Assembly (NCBI GenBank): GCA_900466475.1 | Contig: UBMI01000007.1 | Location: 18,569-82,568, forward strand | Length of the DNA: 64,000 nt | DNA from: Hyphomicrobiales bacterium | Lineage (GTDB): Bacteria; Pseudomonadota; Alphaproteobacteria; Rhizobiales; Rhizobiaceae | Direction: 5' to 3' | Part shown: positions 17,873 to 26,752 of the stretch, piece by piece | How positions within the stretch are numbered: position 1 is the stretch's first letter | Layout of the letters: each line of letters begins with the position of its first letter | The notes under the pieces: generated by a model | Database searches by the model: none | What the model was told of the DNA's origin: nothing | What the model saw: only the letters and a program-made list of their open reading frames with translations | Translations under genes and position numbers: made by a program

Positions 17873-18796
17873 TCAGCCTCCGGCGACGAAGGGCTGTCCA
17901 AGGGAAGCGGGGACGTTGAGACGCATCAGCGTCGCATTGCGTGAGATCAGCACCAGCACGAGGATCGTGACGAGGTAGGGCAGGGCGGACATCAGTTCCG
18001 AGGGCAGGCCGATGCCAGCGCTTTGTGCAAAGAGTTGCGCGATCGTCGCGCCGCCGAAAAGATAGGCGCCGAGAAAGCATCGGCCTGGGCGCCATGTGGC
18101 GAAGACCACCAGCGCGACTGCGATCCAGCCGCGTCCGGCAATCAGCCCCTCTGTCCAGAGCGACGTATAGACGATCGAGATATAGGCGCCTGCGACCCCG
18201 GCCATCGCGCCGCCGAACAGTGTGCAGAGATAGCGGATCAGCACTACCGGATAGCCGATGGCATGGGCCGAGGAGGGCGCCTCACCGACTGCCCGGACGA
18301 TGAGGCCGTACCGGGTGCGGTAGAGAAAGAACCAGACACCGGCAAACAGTGCCCAGGAAAGCCAGACCAGCGGGTGCAACTGTCCGAGGACGATGCCAAG
18401 TAGCGGGATTTTGGATGCGAGCGCAGAAAGCGTCGACGGCTCCATGACAATCGCCATGCCGACATAGCTCTTGCCGATGAAAGAGCCGAAGCTGGTTCCG
18501 AAAATGGTCATCGCCAGACCGACCGCCACCTGATGGGCGCGAAAGCTGACGACCAGCACCGAGAACATCAACGCCAAAAGCATGGCGGCAAGCATCGCTG
18601 TCATCACGGCGAGCCAGAGCTCACCCGTCGTCTGCATGGTGATGAAGGCGATGACCGCGCCGACCACCATCATGCCCTCGACGCCCATGTTGAGCACACC
18701 GGAGCGCTCGGTGACCAGCTCTCCAAGGGCTGCATAGACGAGCGGCGTGCCGGCGATCAGTGTGGCAATCAGAATGGGAAGAATCTGGCTCATCAT
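17873..18796 (-). CDS. BMP-type ABC importer permease (NupQ/YufQ-like)
   Basis: A 307-residue permease of the BPD_transp_2 family. The conserved start ALGELVTERSGVLNMGVEGM is the signature of this group in nucleoside importers. The protein has eight or more hydrophobic segments. Its ATG overlaps the stop of the other permease (ATGA), so the pair is translated together. Confidence 0.87.
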   Translation of the reverse strand: MMSQILPILIATLIAGTPLVYAALGELVTERSGVLNMGVEGMMVVGAVIAFITMQTTGELWLAVMTAMLAAMLLALMFSVLVVSFRAHQVAVGLAMTIFGTSFGSFIGKSYVGMAIVMEPSTLSALASKIPLLGIVLGQLHPLVWLSWALFAGVWFFLYRTRYGLIVRAVGEAPSSAHAIGYPVVLIRYLCTLFGGAMAGVAGAYISIVYTSLWTEGLIAGRGWIAVALVVFATWRPGRCFLGAYLFGGATIAQLFAQSAGIGLPSELMSALPYLVTILVLVLISRNATLMRLNVPASLGQPFVAGG

Positions 18797-19869
18797 GCCG
18801 TGACGCCCTTTCTGCCGGATGTCTTGAAGCGGATACGGTGGTGGACGAGGACATCGGCCGTCAGCAGGAAGAAGAGCAGTGTGCTCTGCAACAGGCCGGT
18901 GATGGAGGAGGGCATGCCGAGCGACATCTGGGCGAGATCGCCAGCGAGATAGAGCAGCGCCATCAACAGTCCTGACAAGAGGATGCCGAGCGGGTTCAAT
19001 CGGCCGAGATAGGCGACGATGATCGCCGCATAGCCGTAGCCGGGTGAGGCATTGGGAAAGATCTGCGCCAAAGGCCCGGCAATCTCGCCGACACCCGCCA
19101 TGCCGGCAACTGCGCCGCTGACCAGCATGCCGATCCAGACCGCGCGCGTCACGCTGAAGCCGGCGTAACGCGCTGCCCCCGCAGACAGGCCGGTGACCTT
19201 CAGCTGGAAACCGATGAAGCTGCGCTTCATGAAGATCCATCCCATGACAACGGCGATTAGCGCGAAGATGATGCTGGCATTCATGCGCGTGCCTTCAACG
19301 AGAATCGGAAAGAGGGCAGCCGGCGCCAACGGCTCGGACTGGGGGAAATTGAAACCGGCAGGGTCGCGCCAGGGGCCGAAGATCAGCCAGGTCAGCCAGA
19401 GCCCGGCGACATAGTTCAGCATGAGGCTGGTGAGGATCTCGGACGCATTGAAGCGAACACGCAGAAACGCGGGGATGGCCGCCCAGATCATGCCGCCGAT
19501 TGCTCCCGAAATGACCATAGCCGGCAGCACCGAGAGGCCACCATCCGGGCCGAAATGCAGGGCAACATAGCCGCCGAAGATGACGCCTGCGGTCAGCTGT
19601 CCCTCGGCGCCGACATTCCAGATGCCGGCACGGAAACCGATCGCAAGACCGATGCCGATCAGCACCAGTGGTGCCGCCTTGATCAGCAATTCGCCGACAC
19701 CATAGAGATCGGCGAGCGGCGCCGTCAGAAAGGTGACGAGCGCGCCAAGCGGTTCGAGGCCGGCCGAGGCAAAGATGACCATCGCGACACTTGCGGTCAG
19801 AACAAGCGAGATCACCGGCGACAGGAAAATCATCAGCGTGGAGGGCTTCGGGCGTCGCTCAAAGCGCAT
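18793..19869 (-). CDS. BMP-type ABC importer permease (NupP/YufP-like)
   Basis: A 358-residue permease. It has an N-terminal membrane segment, the GIWNVGAEGQLTAG loop diagnostic of this family, and multiple membrane spans. It overlaps the ATPase gene upstream by 11 bases and the second permease downstream by four. Together they form the channel of the nucleoside-like importer. Confidence 0.87.
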   Translation of the reverse strand: MRFERRPKPSTLMIFLSPVISLVLTASVAMVIFASAGLEPLGALVTFLTAPLADLYGVGELLIKAAPLVLIGIGLAIGFRAGIWNVGAEGQLTAGVIFGGYVALHFGPDGGLSVLPAMVISGAIGGMIWAAIPAFLRVRFNASEILTSLMLNYVAGLWLTWLIFGPWRDPAGFNFPQSEPLAPAALFPILVEGTRMNASIIFALIAVVMGWIFMKRSFIGFQLKVTGLSAGAARYAGFSVTRAVWIGMLVSGAVAGMAGVGEIAGPLAQIFPNASPGYGYAAIIVAYLGRLNPLGILLSGLLMALLYLAGDLAQMSLGMPSSITGLLQSTLLFFLLTADVLVHHRIRFKTSGRKGVTA

Positions 19870-21406
19870 CGGCCATCTCCTTTTCCATCCTGCTGCCGGA
19901 CATGGCGAGGCCTATATCGTTGCGATTGGCGTCTGCGATCGCCGTTGCCTCTGTCAGTCGGCCTCCGGCGATGACGGCGATGTGATCGGCAATGTCGAAG
20001 AGCTCATCCAACTCTTCCGAGATGACGACGATTGCGGCGCCACGCTCACGCAAATCGAGCAACGCCTGGCGGATGACGAGCGCCGCACCGACATCGACGC
20101 CCCAGGTCGGCTGCGAGACGATGAGCACGCCGGGCTCCTGAAGGATTTCGCGTCCGATGATGAATTTCTGCAGGTTGCCGCCCGACAGACTGCCGGCAGG
20201 CGCTGCCGGTCCAGGGCAGCGGACGTCAAAGGCCCTGATGCAGCGTTCGGCAAAGTCGAGGATGCGGTCGAAACGGATAAGGCCGGCCTCGACGGCGCCG
20301 CCGCTATTGGCGGTGAGCAGCACATTCTCCGACAGCGGCAATGAGGGAACAGATCCCTGCCGCAGCCGATCCTCGGGGACCGAGCAAAGGCCGAGTTTGC
20401 GCCGTCCGGCCGGATCGAGATGTCCCGCCGGAGCGCCGTCGATGATAATGGCGTCCCTTCTTGCAAGACGGGTTTCGCCGGAGAGTGCGGCCAGCAATTC
20501 CTGTTGGCCATTACCAGAGACCCCCGCAATCCCGAGGATCTCTCCACCCCGCACCGATAGCGTAATACTGGATAGTATCGTGCCGAATGGATCGGCAGTC
20601 GGCAGATCAAGACCGTTTACGGCAAGCCTGACGGCACCGGCAACGCTCCGCGTGCGCTGGCGATAATCGGCAAGGTCCGTGCCGATCATAAGGCGGGCCA
20701 TCGAGGCCGGGCTTTCCAGCGATGGATCGCACACACCGGTGACGCGGCCGCCCCGCAGGATCGTCGCTTTATGGCAGAGATCCCTGATCTCATTCAGCTT
20801 GTGGCTGATGTAGAGGATGCTGCAGCCCTCTTCCGCGATCTGCCGGAGCGTTATGAAGAGCTTCTCGACCGCTTGCGGCGTCAGGACGGAGGTGGGTTCG
20901 TCGAGGATCAGCAGGCGCGGATTCTGCAGCAGCGCGCTGATGATCTCGACGCGCTGTCGCTCGCCGACGGACATGGTGTAGATATGCCTGCCAGGCTCGA
21001 CCGGGAGGCCGTAGTGGGTCGCGACATCGGCAATCCTGCCGGACAGTATTTCGATATTCTGTTTGCCCGGCAGAGCGAGAGCGATGTTTTCTGCGACCGT
21101 CAGCGTATCGAAGAGCGCAAAATGCTGGAACACCATCCCGATGCCGAGTCTCTGCGCGTCGGCAGGTGAGGTGATGCTCACCTCCCGCCCATCCCACAGC
21201 ATGTCGCCGGAGTCGGCATGGACCATCCCATAGATGATCTTCATAAGCGTCGACTTGCCGGCACCATTCTCACCAACGATCGCGTGGATCTCACCAGGAT
21301 TGACGCGGAGATCGATCCCATCATTGGCAATGACGCCCGGATAGGTTTTACCAATGCCTCGGAGCTCCAGACGGTATTCCGATGAAGATGACGCAGTATG
21401 CGGCAT
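19859..21406 (-). CDS. Double-domain ABC ATPase (NupO/YufO, RbsA-like)
   Basis: A 515-residue ATPase with two nucleotide-binding domains in tandem. Domain 1 has Walker A GENGAGKS, signature MSVGERQRVEI and Walker B LLILDEPTSVL. Domain 2 has a degenerate Walker A (GVSGNGQQE), signature LSGGNLQKF, and Walker B LIVSQPTWGVD with Gln in place of the usual Glu. The degenerate second domain is normal for this family. It starts at ATG 21406 (a TTG two codons earlier is less likely) and is the first gene of the operon running to 12646. Confidence 0.88.
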   Translation of the reverse strand: MPHTASSSSEYRLELRGIGKTYPGVIANDGIDLRVNPGEIHAIVGENGAGKSTLMKIIYGMVHADSGDMLWDGREVSITSPADAQRLGIGMVFQHFALFDTLTVAENIALALPGKQNIEILSGRIADVATHYGLPVEPGRHIYTMSVGERQRVEIISALLQNPRLLILDEPTSVLTPQAVEKLFITLRQIAEEGCSILYISHKLNEIRDLCHKATILRGGRVTGVCDPSLESPASMARLMIGTDLADYRQRTRSVAGAVRLAVNGLDLPTADPFGTILSSITLSVRGGEILGIAGVSGNGQQELLAALSGETRLARRDAIIIDGAPAGHLDPAGRRKLGLCSVPEDRLRQGSVPSLPLSENVLLTANSGGAVEAGLIRFDRILDFAERCIRAFDVRCPGPAAPAGSLSGGNLQKFIIGREILQEPGVLIVSQPTWGVDVGAALVIRQALLDLRERGAAIVVISEELDELFDIADHIAVIAGGRLTEATAIADANRNDIGLAMSGSRMEKEMADAL

Positions 21407-21641
21407 GAGCAAAATCCAGGCTACATGATCTTGAAAATCAAGTATGCAATATGGATGCCAAGACGTATCGCAAGCCGCGACATCGAATTCATAAAGGACT
21501 AAGCATAGGAATTCATTGCGAGAAAAATGACGACGAGGCCATGCTCACTGCAAAGTGCAGCTATTGATCTGGAAGATAGGCAACCAGATCGCGTCTACAT
21601 AATGATCATAATATTGTATACGTGATTGAAAAATCGGCAGC
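21407..21641. other. Promoter region of the BMP-importer operon
   Basis: It lies between the ATPase start and the stop of the GntR gene, both on the minus strand. It is AT-rich toward 21580-21630 and includes the TTGTATACGT operator candidate. No gene is seen. Confidence 0.5.
21614..21623. promoter_or_regulatory. Candidate GntR operator 1 (TTGTATACGT)
   Basis: The core GTATAC is a perfect palindrome, and FCD-type GntR regulators often bind such TNGTATACNA boxes. The identical 10-mer recurs 25-34 bases upstream of the GntR start (22365-22374). This copy lies upstream of the importer operon, so it would let the regulator control both. Confidence 0.55.
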
Positions 21642-22340
21642 TCAGCCGGCTGCGCGGTTGGAAAATCGCGAGAGAATCGAACCGATGTCAGCTTCCACGG
21701 CAAGATCGTCTTCGATCAAGGCGCGGCTTTCGACGGACGACAGATGTTCGTCCATCAGCTGTTCCGCTGCGGGCAGGTCGCCCTTCTTCAATGCGCCGAT
21801 GAGACCGGAATGTTCACTGATAGCGCATTCGCTGGAATGCGGCCGGCTGTACATGGCAAGGATCAGCGAGCAGCGGGAGACGAGCTCGGAGAGGTAGCGC
21901 TCGAGCAGGGCATTCCCTGACAACTCGGCAAGCTTCAGATGGAATTCGCCCGCAAGACGGGTCGAAAGCCGCACATCTCCTCTGGCGTGAGCGGCTTCCT
22001 CTTCCTGCACATGCTCTCGCAGCAGCTTTTCGATTACAGGGTTCCAGCGCTTTATAACCGCCTTCATCACCTCCCGCTCGAGCGCGCGTCGGACGGCGAA
22101 GGCGTCGCGGGCCTCATCGAGGCTCGGCTGGGCCACAGTGGCAGTGCGCTTGTGGTAGGTGTCGACCAGTCCCTGGGCTTGCAGCTTGGCCAGCACGGTG
22201 CGCACCAGCGTGCGGCTCATCGAAAAATGCCGGCCGATCTCGTCTTCAGGAAGCTTGGTGCCTGCTTTCAGCGCCTGCTCGATGATGGCCTGACGAAGGG
22301 TGCGATGGGCTGTATCTACCCGATCGGAATTGGAGGACAT
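21642..22340 (-). CDS. GntR-family regulator, FCD subgroup
   Basis: A 232-residue regulator with an N-terminal winged helix (LRQAIIEQALKAGTKLPEDE, SMSRTLVRTVLAKL) and a C-terminal FCD ligand domain. The latter shows the metal-type pattern with FHLKLAELSGN and HSGLIGALKKGD. It is encoded directly upstream of the BMP-importer operon on the same strand. It likely represses that operon and itself through the two TTGTATACGT boxes, with an imported compound as inducer; that link is inferred from the boxes and position. Confidence 0.87.
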   Translation of the reverse strand: MSSNSDRVDTAHRTLRQAIIEQALKAGTKLPEDEIGRHFSMSRTLVRTVLAKLQAQGLVDTYHKRTATVAQPSLDEARDAFAVRRALEREVMKAVIKRWNPVIEKLLREHVQEEEAAHARGDVRLSTRLAGEFHLKLAELSGNALLERYLSELVSRCSLILAMYSRPHSSECAISEHSGLIGALKKGDLPAAEQLMDEHLSSVESRALIEDDLAVEADIGSILSRFSNRAAG

Positions 22341-22364
22341 GTGATTTCAGAGGCTCGTTTGATT

Positions 22365-22374
22365 TTGTATACGT
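22365..22374. promoter_or_regulatory. Candidate GntR operator 2 (TTGTATACGT)
   Basis: The same 10-mer as at 21614-21623, here 25 bases before the GntR start codon, where binding would give autoregulation. Confidence 0.55.
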
Positions 22375-22502
22375 TAGCGCGCTGCCAAGGATACAACAAG
22401 CCGATACTTGTCGCGTAAACGCGGTGATGCCGCATTGAAATAGTCCGGGCCGGATGGACGCTTATTCTCTTCGTGAAGGTCAAATCTCGCAGCTTACGGA
22501 GA

Positions 22503-23249
22503 TCAAATGCGGGTCTTCGGCGCAATCGTCAGCTCCGAACCATAGGCGCCGCGCATTTCCGTCGCCGCGGATGGATCGCGGTCGTCGGCCTTGTGCAGAA
22601 GCGTGGAGCGATAGCCTTCCGCATGACTGCCTTCGATCAGTGTCACATCGGCATTGCCCGGATTATCGGAGCGCTCGAACCATTCGACGCTGTGATGCAG
22701 AAAATTCATCTCGAAGGCACGATTGGTGACACCGTGGCCGACGATGATCACGGTGTCGTTGCCGCTTCCGATGTCATGCATAACAGTTTGCAGAAACAGC
22801 CGCACCCGCTGGGCAACGTCCGCCCGGCTCTCGCCATCCGGCGGACGGGCGTAGAATTTGCCGCTGTTGTTGCGCAGCCGCGCCCATTTCTCAAATTCTT
22901 CTGGAAACTTGCGTCGCTGCTCGGCCCGGTCATAAATCTCGGTGAACAAGCCGAAATCCTGTTCCCGCAGCAGGTAGTCCTCATGCACACCGCCGATGGC
23001 GCTAGCAGGCGAGGCCTCGATGATTGCGTCCTTCGTCTGGCGCGTCCGAAGATATGGCGAATGCCAGATGGTTGCCTTCCGCGCAGCAACGGGCAGCGCA
23101 GCCAGAGAGTCAGCGATCCTGCGCCCCGCTGCCAGCGCCTGCCGATAACCCCATTCCGTCAGCGGAACATTATGATCGCCGAACTGCCGGTAGGCGCTCT
23201 CGCTGATGTTGCCAAGAGATTCGCCGTGTCGAACGAGAAAGATGTGCAT
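22503..23249 (-). CDS. Histidine phosphatase (phosphoglycerate-mutase-like)
   Basis: A 248-residue histidine-phosphatase-superfamily enzyme. The catalytic motif LVRHGESLGN at the N-terminus and VGHGVTNRAF toward the C-terminus provide the two active-site histidines; LRTRQTKDAI supplies the conserved Arg. Many such proteins dephosphorylate small metabolites, so true mutase activity is not implied. ATG 23249 begins at the conserved strand (MHIFLVRHGE); an ATG at 23279 in the same frame is possible. It stands alone between the GntR gene and the aldo/keto reductase gene. Confidence 0.82.
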   Translation of the reverse strand: MHIFLVRHGESLGNISESAYRQFGDHNVPLTEWGYRQALAAGRRIADSLAALPVAARKATIWHSPYLRTRQTKDAIIEASPASAIGGVHEDYLLREQDFGLFTEIYDRAEQRRKFPEEFEKWARLRNNSGKFYARPPDGESRADVAQRVRLFLQTVMHDIGSGNDTVIIVGHGVTNRAFEMNFLHHSVEWFERSDNPGNADVTLIEGSHAEGYRSTLLHKADDRDPSAATEMRGAYGSELTIAPKTRI

Positions 23250-23354
23250 GGCCGTCCGTTCATGCCGAAGATCATCCATCATGCCGGGCGAGCCGGCGCT
23301 GCGCAATGGCTACGAATTGGTGGACGAACTCCCCCAACAAAGCCTGCGTTCGTA

Positions 23355-23381
23355 GCTGCCGTCCGATTGACGGACGGCAGC
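23355..23381. terminator. Strong hairpin downstream of the aldo/keto reductase
   Basis: A perfect 11-bp stem (GCTGCCGTCCG / CGGACGGCAGC) with a 5-base loop, 15 bases past the reductase stop on the minus strand. There is no T-run, so it may be an RNA-stabilising or Rho-assisted structure rather than a classic intrinsic terminator. Confidence 0.45.
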
Positions 23382-23395
23382 ATCTTCGAGGCAGG

Positions 23396-24325
23396 TCAGG
23401 GCAAAGTGTGTCCTGCGGCCGTAAACAGCCGATACCATTCCTGGCGGGTGAGCGAGACAGAAGAGCCGGCTGCGGCTTCGACGACACGTTCCGGTTTCGT
23501 GGTGCCAAGGACGACCTGGATTTTTGCCGGATGGCGGGTGATCCAGGCAACGGCAATACCTGTCGGGGTGACGCCGTAAGCCTTGGCGAGTTCGTCGATG
23601 ACATCGTTCAAATCGGCAAAGTTTTCGCGGTCGCCGAGGAATACGCCGTCGAAAAAGCCCTTCTGGAATGGCGACCACGCCTGCAGCATCATGCCATTGA
23701 TGCGGGAATAGTCGAGGAGACCGTTGTCGCGATCGACTGACTGGTCAAGGCCGGCCATGTTGGCTGCGACGCCTGATGCGATCAATGGCGCGTGCGTGAT
23801 GCTGAGCTGTACCTGGTTGACGATGAGTGGCTGCGTCACCGCAGTTTTAAGAAGTTCGACCTGTCCAGGCGTGTGGTTGGAAACGCCGAAATGGCGTACC
23901 TTGCCCGAAGATTTGAGCGTGTCGAAGGCTGCGGCAACTTCCTCGGGCTCGACGAGCGTATCAGGACGATGCAGCAGAAGCACGTCCAGATAGTCTGTCT
24001 TCAGCGCCGCGAGCGATTGATCCACGGAGGCCAGAATATGCTCGGCGGAGAAATCGAAAAATCCCTTGCGGATGCCGACCTTGCTCTGGATGACAAGCTT
24101 TTCCCGTTCGGCCGCATCAAGTGAAATTGCCTCGCCAAAGCGAGCCTCGCAGCGATGCGGCGTGCCTCCATAGATGTCAGCATGATCGAAAAACGTCACG
24201 CCAGCGTCCCGGGCCGCCGCAACGAGCTGCTGAATTTCGCCGTTGCTCATGTTTGGGATCCGCATCATTCCAAGGATGATGCTCGACACGTCGAGGTCGG
24301 TTTGCGGAAGCCTGTAGAATTTCAT
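23396..24325 (-). CDS. Aldo/keto reductase
   Basis: A 309-residue NADPH-dependent reductase with a TIM-barrel fold. Motifs are FFDHADIYGG (catalytic Asp/Tyr region), VIQSKVGIRKG (catalytic Lys), LLHRPD and a C-terminal cofactor-binding part (VVLGTTKPERV). GAGG lies nine bases before the ATG. The order resembles YdhF-like oxidoreductases. It is divergent from the LacI gene. An inverted repeat sits 25 bases upstream, so expression is probably regulated; the substrate is unknown. Confidence 0.85.
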   Translation of the reverse strand: MKFYRLPQTDLDVSSIILGMMRIPNMSNGEIQQLVAAARDAGVTFFDHADIYGGTPHRCEARFGEAISLDAAEREKLVIQSKVGIRKGFFDFSAEHILASVDQSLAALKTDYLDVLLLHRPDTLVEPEEVAAAFDTLKSSGKVRHFGVSNHTPGQVELLKTAVTQPLIVNQVQLSITHAPLIASGVAANMAGLDQSVDRDNGLLDYSRINGMMLQAWSPFQKGFFDGVFLGDRENFADLNDVIDELAKAYGVTPTGIAVAWITRHPAKIQVVLGTTKPERVVEAAAGSSVSLTRQEWYRLFTAAGHTLP

Positions 24326-24349
24326 GATGAATACCTCGGAGGTTGGGAA

Positions 24350-24365
24350 ATAACTAAATAGTTAT
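24350..24365. promoter_or_regulatory. Inverted repeat ATAACTA-AA-TAGTTAT
   Basis: A 16-base site with perfect 7-base arms, 25 bases upstream of the aldo/keto reductase ATG, in an operator-like position. It does not match the LacI operators at 25641 and 25730, so another regulator is implied. Confidence 0.45.
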
Positions 24366-24548
24366 CTGCTTATTATGCGAACGACGGCCGCATGGCCAGC
24401 CGAAGCTATTGTTGTCAGCGATCGATGGCATCGAAGATTCGCTGATGCCGGCCTCGGATTCGGTCGCCCCCTTTGGACGAACCTCCCATGATAGGCTAGA
24501 GATTGCCATGATTCCGCAAGGATATCGGCTGTAAATTGGAGGAAATAC

Positions 24549-25607
24549 GTGGCGGATCAGGCAAAATTGGCGGCGTCCCGCCGGGCTGCGCAGCGGGTGA
24601 CCCTGCGTACCGTGGCGAAATCGGTGGGCCTCTCCGTCACGACTGTCAGCCGCGCTTTGAAGGACGGGCCCGAGGTCAACCGGGAGACGATTGACCTCGT
24701 CAAGAAAGCCGCATCCGATCTCGGTTATCGACCGAACCTCGGCGGCATAAACCTGAAAACGGGCAAGACACATGCTGTCGGTGTCATCATGCCGTTCCAG
24801 CGGGAGGGCGAGATGAATATCGTCGTCGCTTCGTTGATCGAAGGTTTTTGCGGCGCGATGAAACGCCTGGGCTACCGCACGACCGTTGTCCCACAGTTTC
24901 AGGCAGACGATCCGCTGACAACGGTGCGGGATCTCGTCGAGGAAGGGACGGTTGATGGCGTCATTCTCACCCACACGAGACCACAGGACGATCGAGTGAA
25001 ATATCTGCTGGAGGTCGGCATGCCCTTCGTCACCTTCGGGCGCACTGAACTGCTGAGCAAACATCCAAGTATCGACATCGACCACGAGGAGATCGGTGCG
25101 GCGGCTGCGGCGCGTTTGCTCGACGCAGGACATAAGGCACCGCTGCTCGTCGCGCCTTCCAGCCAGTTCACCTACAGTTTGCAATTCATCAAGGGCTGGA
25201 CGGCTGAGTTCAATCGCCGGAACCAAACCGTTCCCGACGAGCGGATGTTCTTCACCGCAACCACACCTGATAGCGGCAAGAAGATTGCCGTGGATGCGCT
25301 TGCCAAATACCCTGATGTCACCAGCGCCTTCGTGGCAAGCGACGAGGCGGCCCTTGGCTTCGTTTCCGGTCTCGCCGATCTCGGGCGAAAGGTTGGCGAG
25401 GATTTTTCCATACTGACCTATTCGGGCAGTCGACTTCACGACTTCTACAACCCGTCGCTCAGTACCTATTATTTCCCGAATTTCCTCATCGGACAGCGCC
25501 TGAGCGATCTTCTCTACAGGTCGATGCAGGGCGAGGCTGCATCCGGCCTGATTGAGATCGTCCGTGCCAGTTTTGTCGAACGCCGCAGCGAATTCAACCT
25601 TCGCTAA
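24549..25607 (+). CDS. LacI-family transcriptional regulator
   Basis: A 352-residue repressor. The N-terminal helix-turn-helix is VTLRTVAKSVGLSVTTVSRA, with the hinge region (DLGYRPNLGG) after it. The rest is a periplasmic-binding-protein-like ligand domain, as in sugar-responsive members. It starts at GTG 24549 with GGAGGA seven bases upstream. Two perfect 16-bp palindromes follow the gene and precede the isomerase gene. I infer repression of the isomerase/dehydrogenase pair, relieved by a sugar or sugar phosphate. Confidence 0.9.
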   Translation: MADQAKLAASRRAAQRVTLRTVAKSVGLSVTTVSRALKDGPEVNRETIDLVKKAASDLGYRPNLGGINLKTGKTHAVGVIMPFQREGEMNIVVASLIEGFCGAMKRLGYRTTVVPQFQADDPLTTVRDLVEEGTVDGVILTHTRPQDDRVKYLLEVGMPFVTFGRTELLSKHPSIDIDHEEIGAAAAARLLDAGHKAPLLVAPSSQFTYSLQFIKGWTAEFNRRNQTVPDERMFFTATTPDSGKKIAVDALAKYPDVTSAFVASDEAALGFVSGLADLGRKVGEDFSILTYSGSRLHDFYNPSLSTYYFPNFLIGQRLSDLLYRSMQGEAASGLIEIVRASFVERRSEFNLR

Positions 25608-25640
25608 AAATCCCCCGGAAATTCTTCGCAGGGCAAGTCG

Positions 25641-25656
25641 TTCGTAACGTTACGAA
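25641..25656. promoter_or_regulatory. LacI-type operator 1, TTCGTAACGTTACGAA
   Basis: A perfect 16-bp palindrome with the central CG of LacI/PurR-type operators. The identical sequence recurs 89 bp downstream. A pair with this spacing could support looping by a tetrameric or bridging repressor. Confidence 0.75.
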
Positions 25657-25704
25657 TTCGGCTGGCGTTGTCGCAAGGGAAATAGAAATCCAGAGGGAAT
25701 GCCG

Positions 25705-25745
25705 TTGACACCATAAGCCACGCCATGCATTCGTAACGTTACGAA
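25705..25745 (+). promoter_or_regulatory. Promoter-like TTGACA with LacI-type operator 2
   Basis: TTGACA at 25705-25710 is followed at normal spacing by the second perfect palindrome TTCGTAACGTTACGAA (25730-25745). The palindrome would cover the -10 region, so repressor binding should block polymerase. The isomerase start is 69 bp downstream of the palindrome. Confidence 0.65.
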
Positions 25746-25813
25746 TTGCCTTTTGAAGCGGAGGAGCGCTCCAGAGGGCGAGAAAATACGCTGCGAAATG
25801 ATGGGAGGACGGC

Positions 25814-26743
25814 GTGGGTGCTCAAGCGCTTTTTTTCGGCTCGCCAATTTGGACGTTTAACTGGAACCCGCCTTATGCGGCACCTCTGCGCCGGCTGGCT
25901 GCCACCGGCTGCAAAGGTTTCGAGCTGACGGCGTGGTCCGTCGACATGCTCGGTTATTACACCGACGAGACGATCCGCGAGCTCAGGTCGATCGCCGACG
26001 GCGAAGGGCTAACGCTGACCAACTTCTTCTACAATCTACCATTTTCACGCGACGATGGCGCGCCGGTCTCCCGTGCGGACCTCGATGCCTACAAACGCGG
26101 CGTCGAGCTGGCGGCAAAGATCGGCACGCCGATCATGACAAGCATGACGCCTTATCCTTTCCAATCGGATATCCGGCCGATCCTGCAGCGGCCCACTGCC
26201 CAGGAATGGTCCGCCGTCGTCAGGCCCGAATGGGATTGGGCTGAGGAATATGAGGTTGTCGTGGAAGGCTTCGCCGCCGCTTGCGGCCTTGCCGCGGATG
26301 CCGGGCTGCGTGTCGCCATCGAACCGCACCCCTATCGCTGGGTAAGCTCGGGTCAGGGAATGCTGCGATTGATCGAGCGCACGGGCGCACCCAATCTCGG
26401 ACTCAATTTCGATCCAAGCCACCTCTTTCCAGCGGGCGACATGCCGCATTACGTGGTGCTGCAGCTTGGAGACCGGATCTACAACACACATTTCTCCGAC
26501 AATGAGGGGCACACCAATGCCCATTGGCGCCCCGGTCGCGGCAAGATCGACTGGAAGGCGATTTTCACGGCCCTGCGCACAATAGGCTATTCGGGACCGA
26601 TAACCCTGGAGCTCGAGGATGCGCCCGGCGCGTCGCACTGGACCCATTTCCGGGAAGCCACGCCGGAATTCGATTCCGAAATGAAGCGCGGCATCCGCTA
26701 CCTGCGCGACTGCGCTGCCGAACTCGACATCATCATCGCCTGA
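25814..26743 (+). CDS. Sugar phosphate isomerase/epimerase (xylose-isomerase-like TIM barrel)
   Basis: A 309-residue AP-endonuclease-2/xylose-isomerase-like TIM-barrel enzyme. Metal-binding features are RVAIEPHPYR, NLGLNFDPSHL and ITLELEDAPG (Glu, Asp and His ligands). Family members include hexulose epimerases and inosose dehydratases. It starts at GTG 25814 with GGGAGGA upstream. It lies 10 bp before the Gfo/Idh/MocA gene, a frequent pairing for inositol-like or unusual sugars, and under the twin LacI operators. Confidence 0.85.
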   Translation: MGAQALFFGSPIWTFNWNPPYAAPLRRLAATGCKGFELTAWSVDMLGYYTDETIRELRSIADGEGLTLTNFFYNLPFSRDDGAPVSRADLDAYKRGVELAAKIGTPIMTSMTPYPFQSDIRPILQRPTAQEWSAVVRPEWDWAEEYEVVVEGFAAACGLAADAGLRVAIEPHPYRWVSSGQGMLRLIERTGAPNLGLNFDPSHLFPAGDMPHYVVLQLGDRIYNTHFSDNEGHTNAHWRPGRGKIDWKAIFTALRTIGYSGPITLELEDAPGASHWTHFREATPEFDSEMKRGIRYLRDCAAELDIIIA

Positions 26744-26752
26744 GGAACCAAA

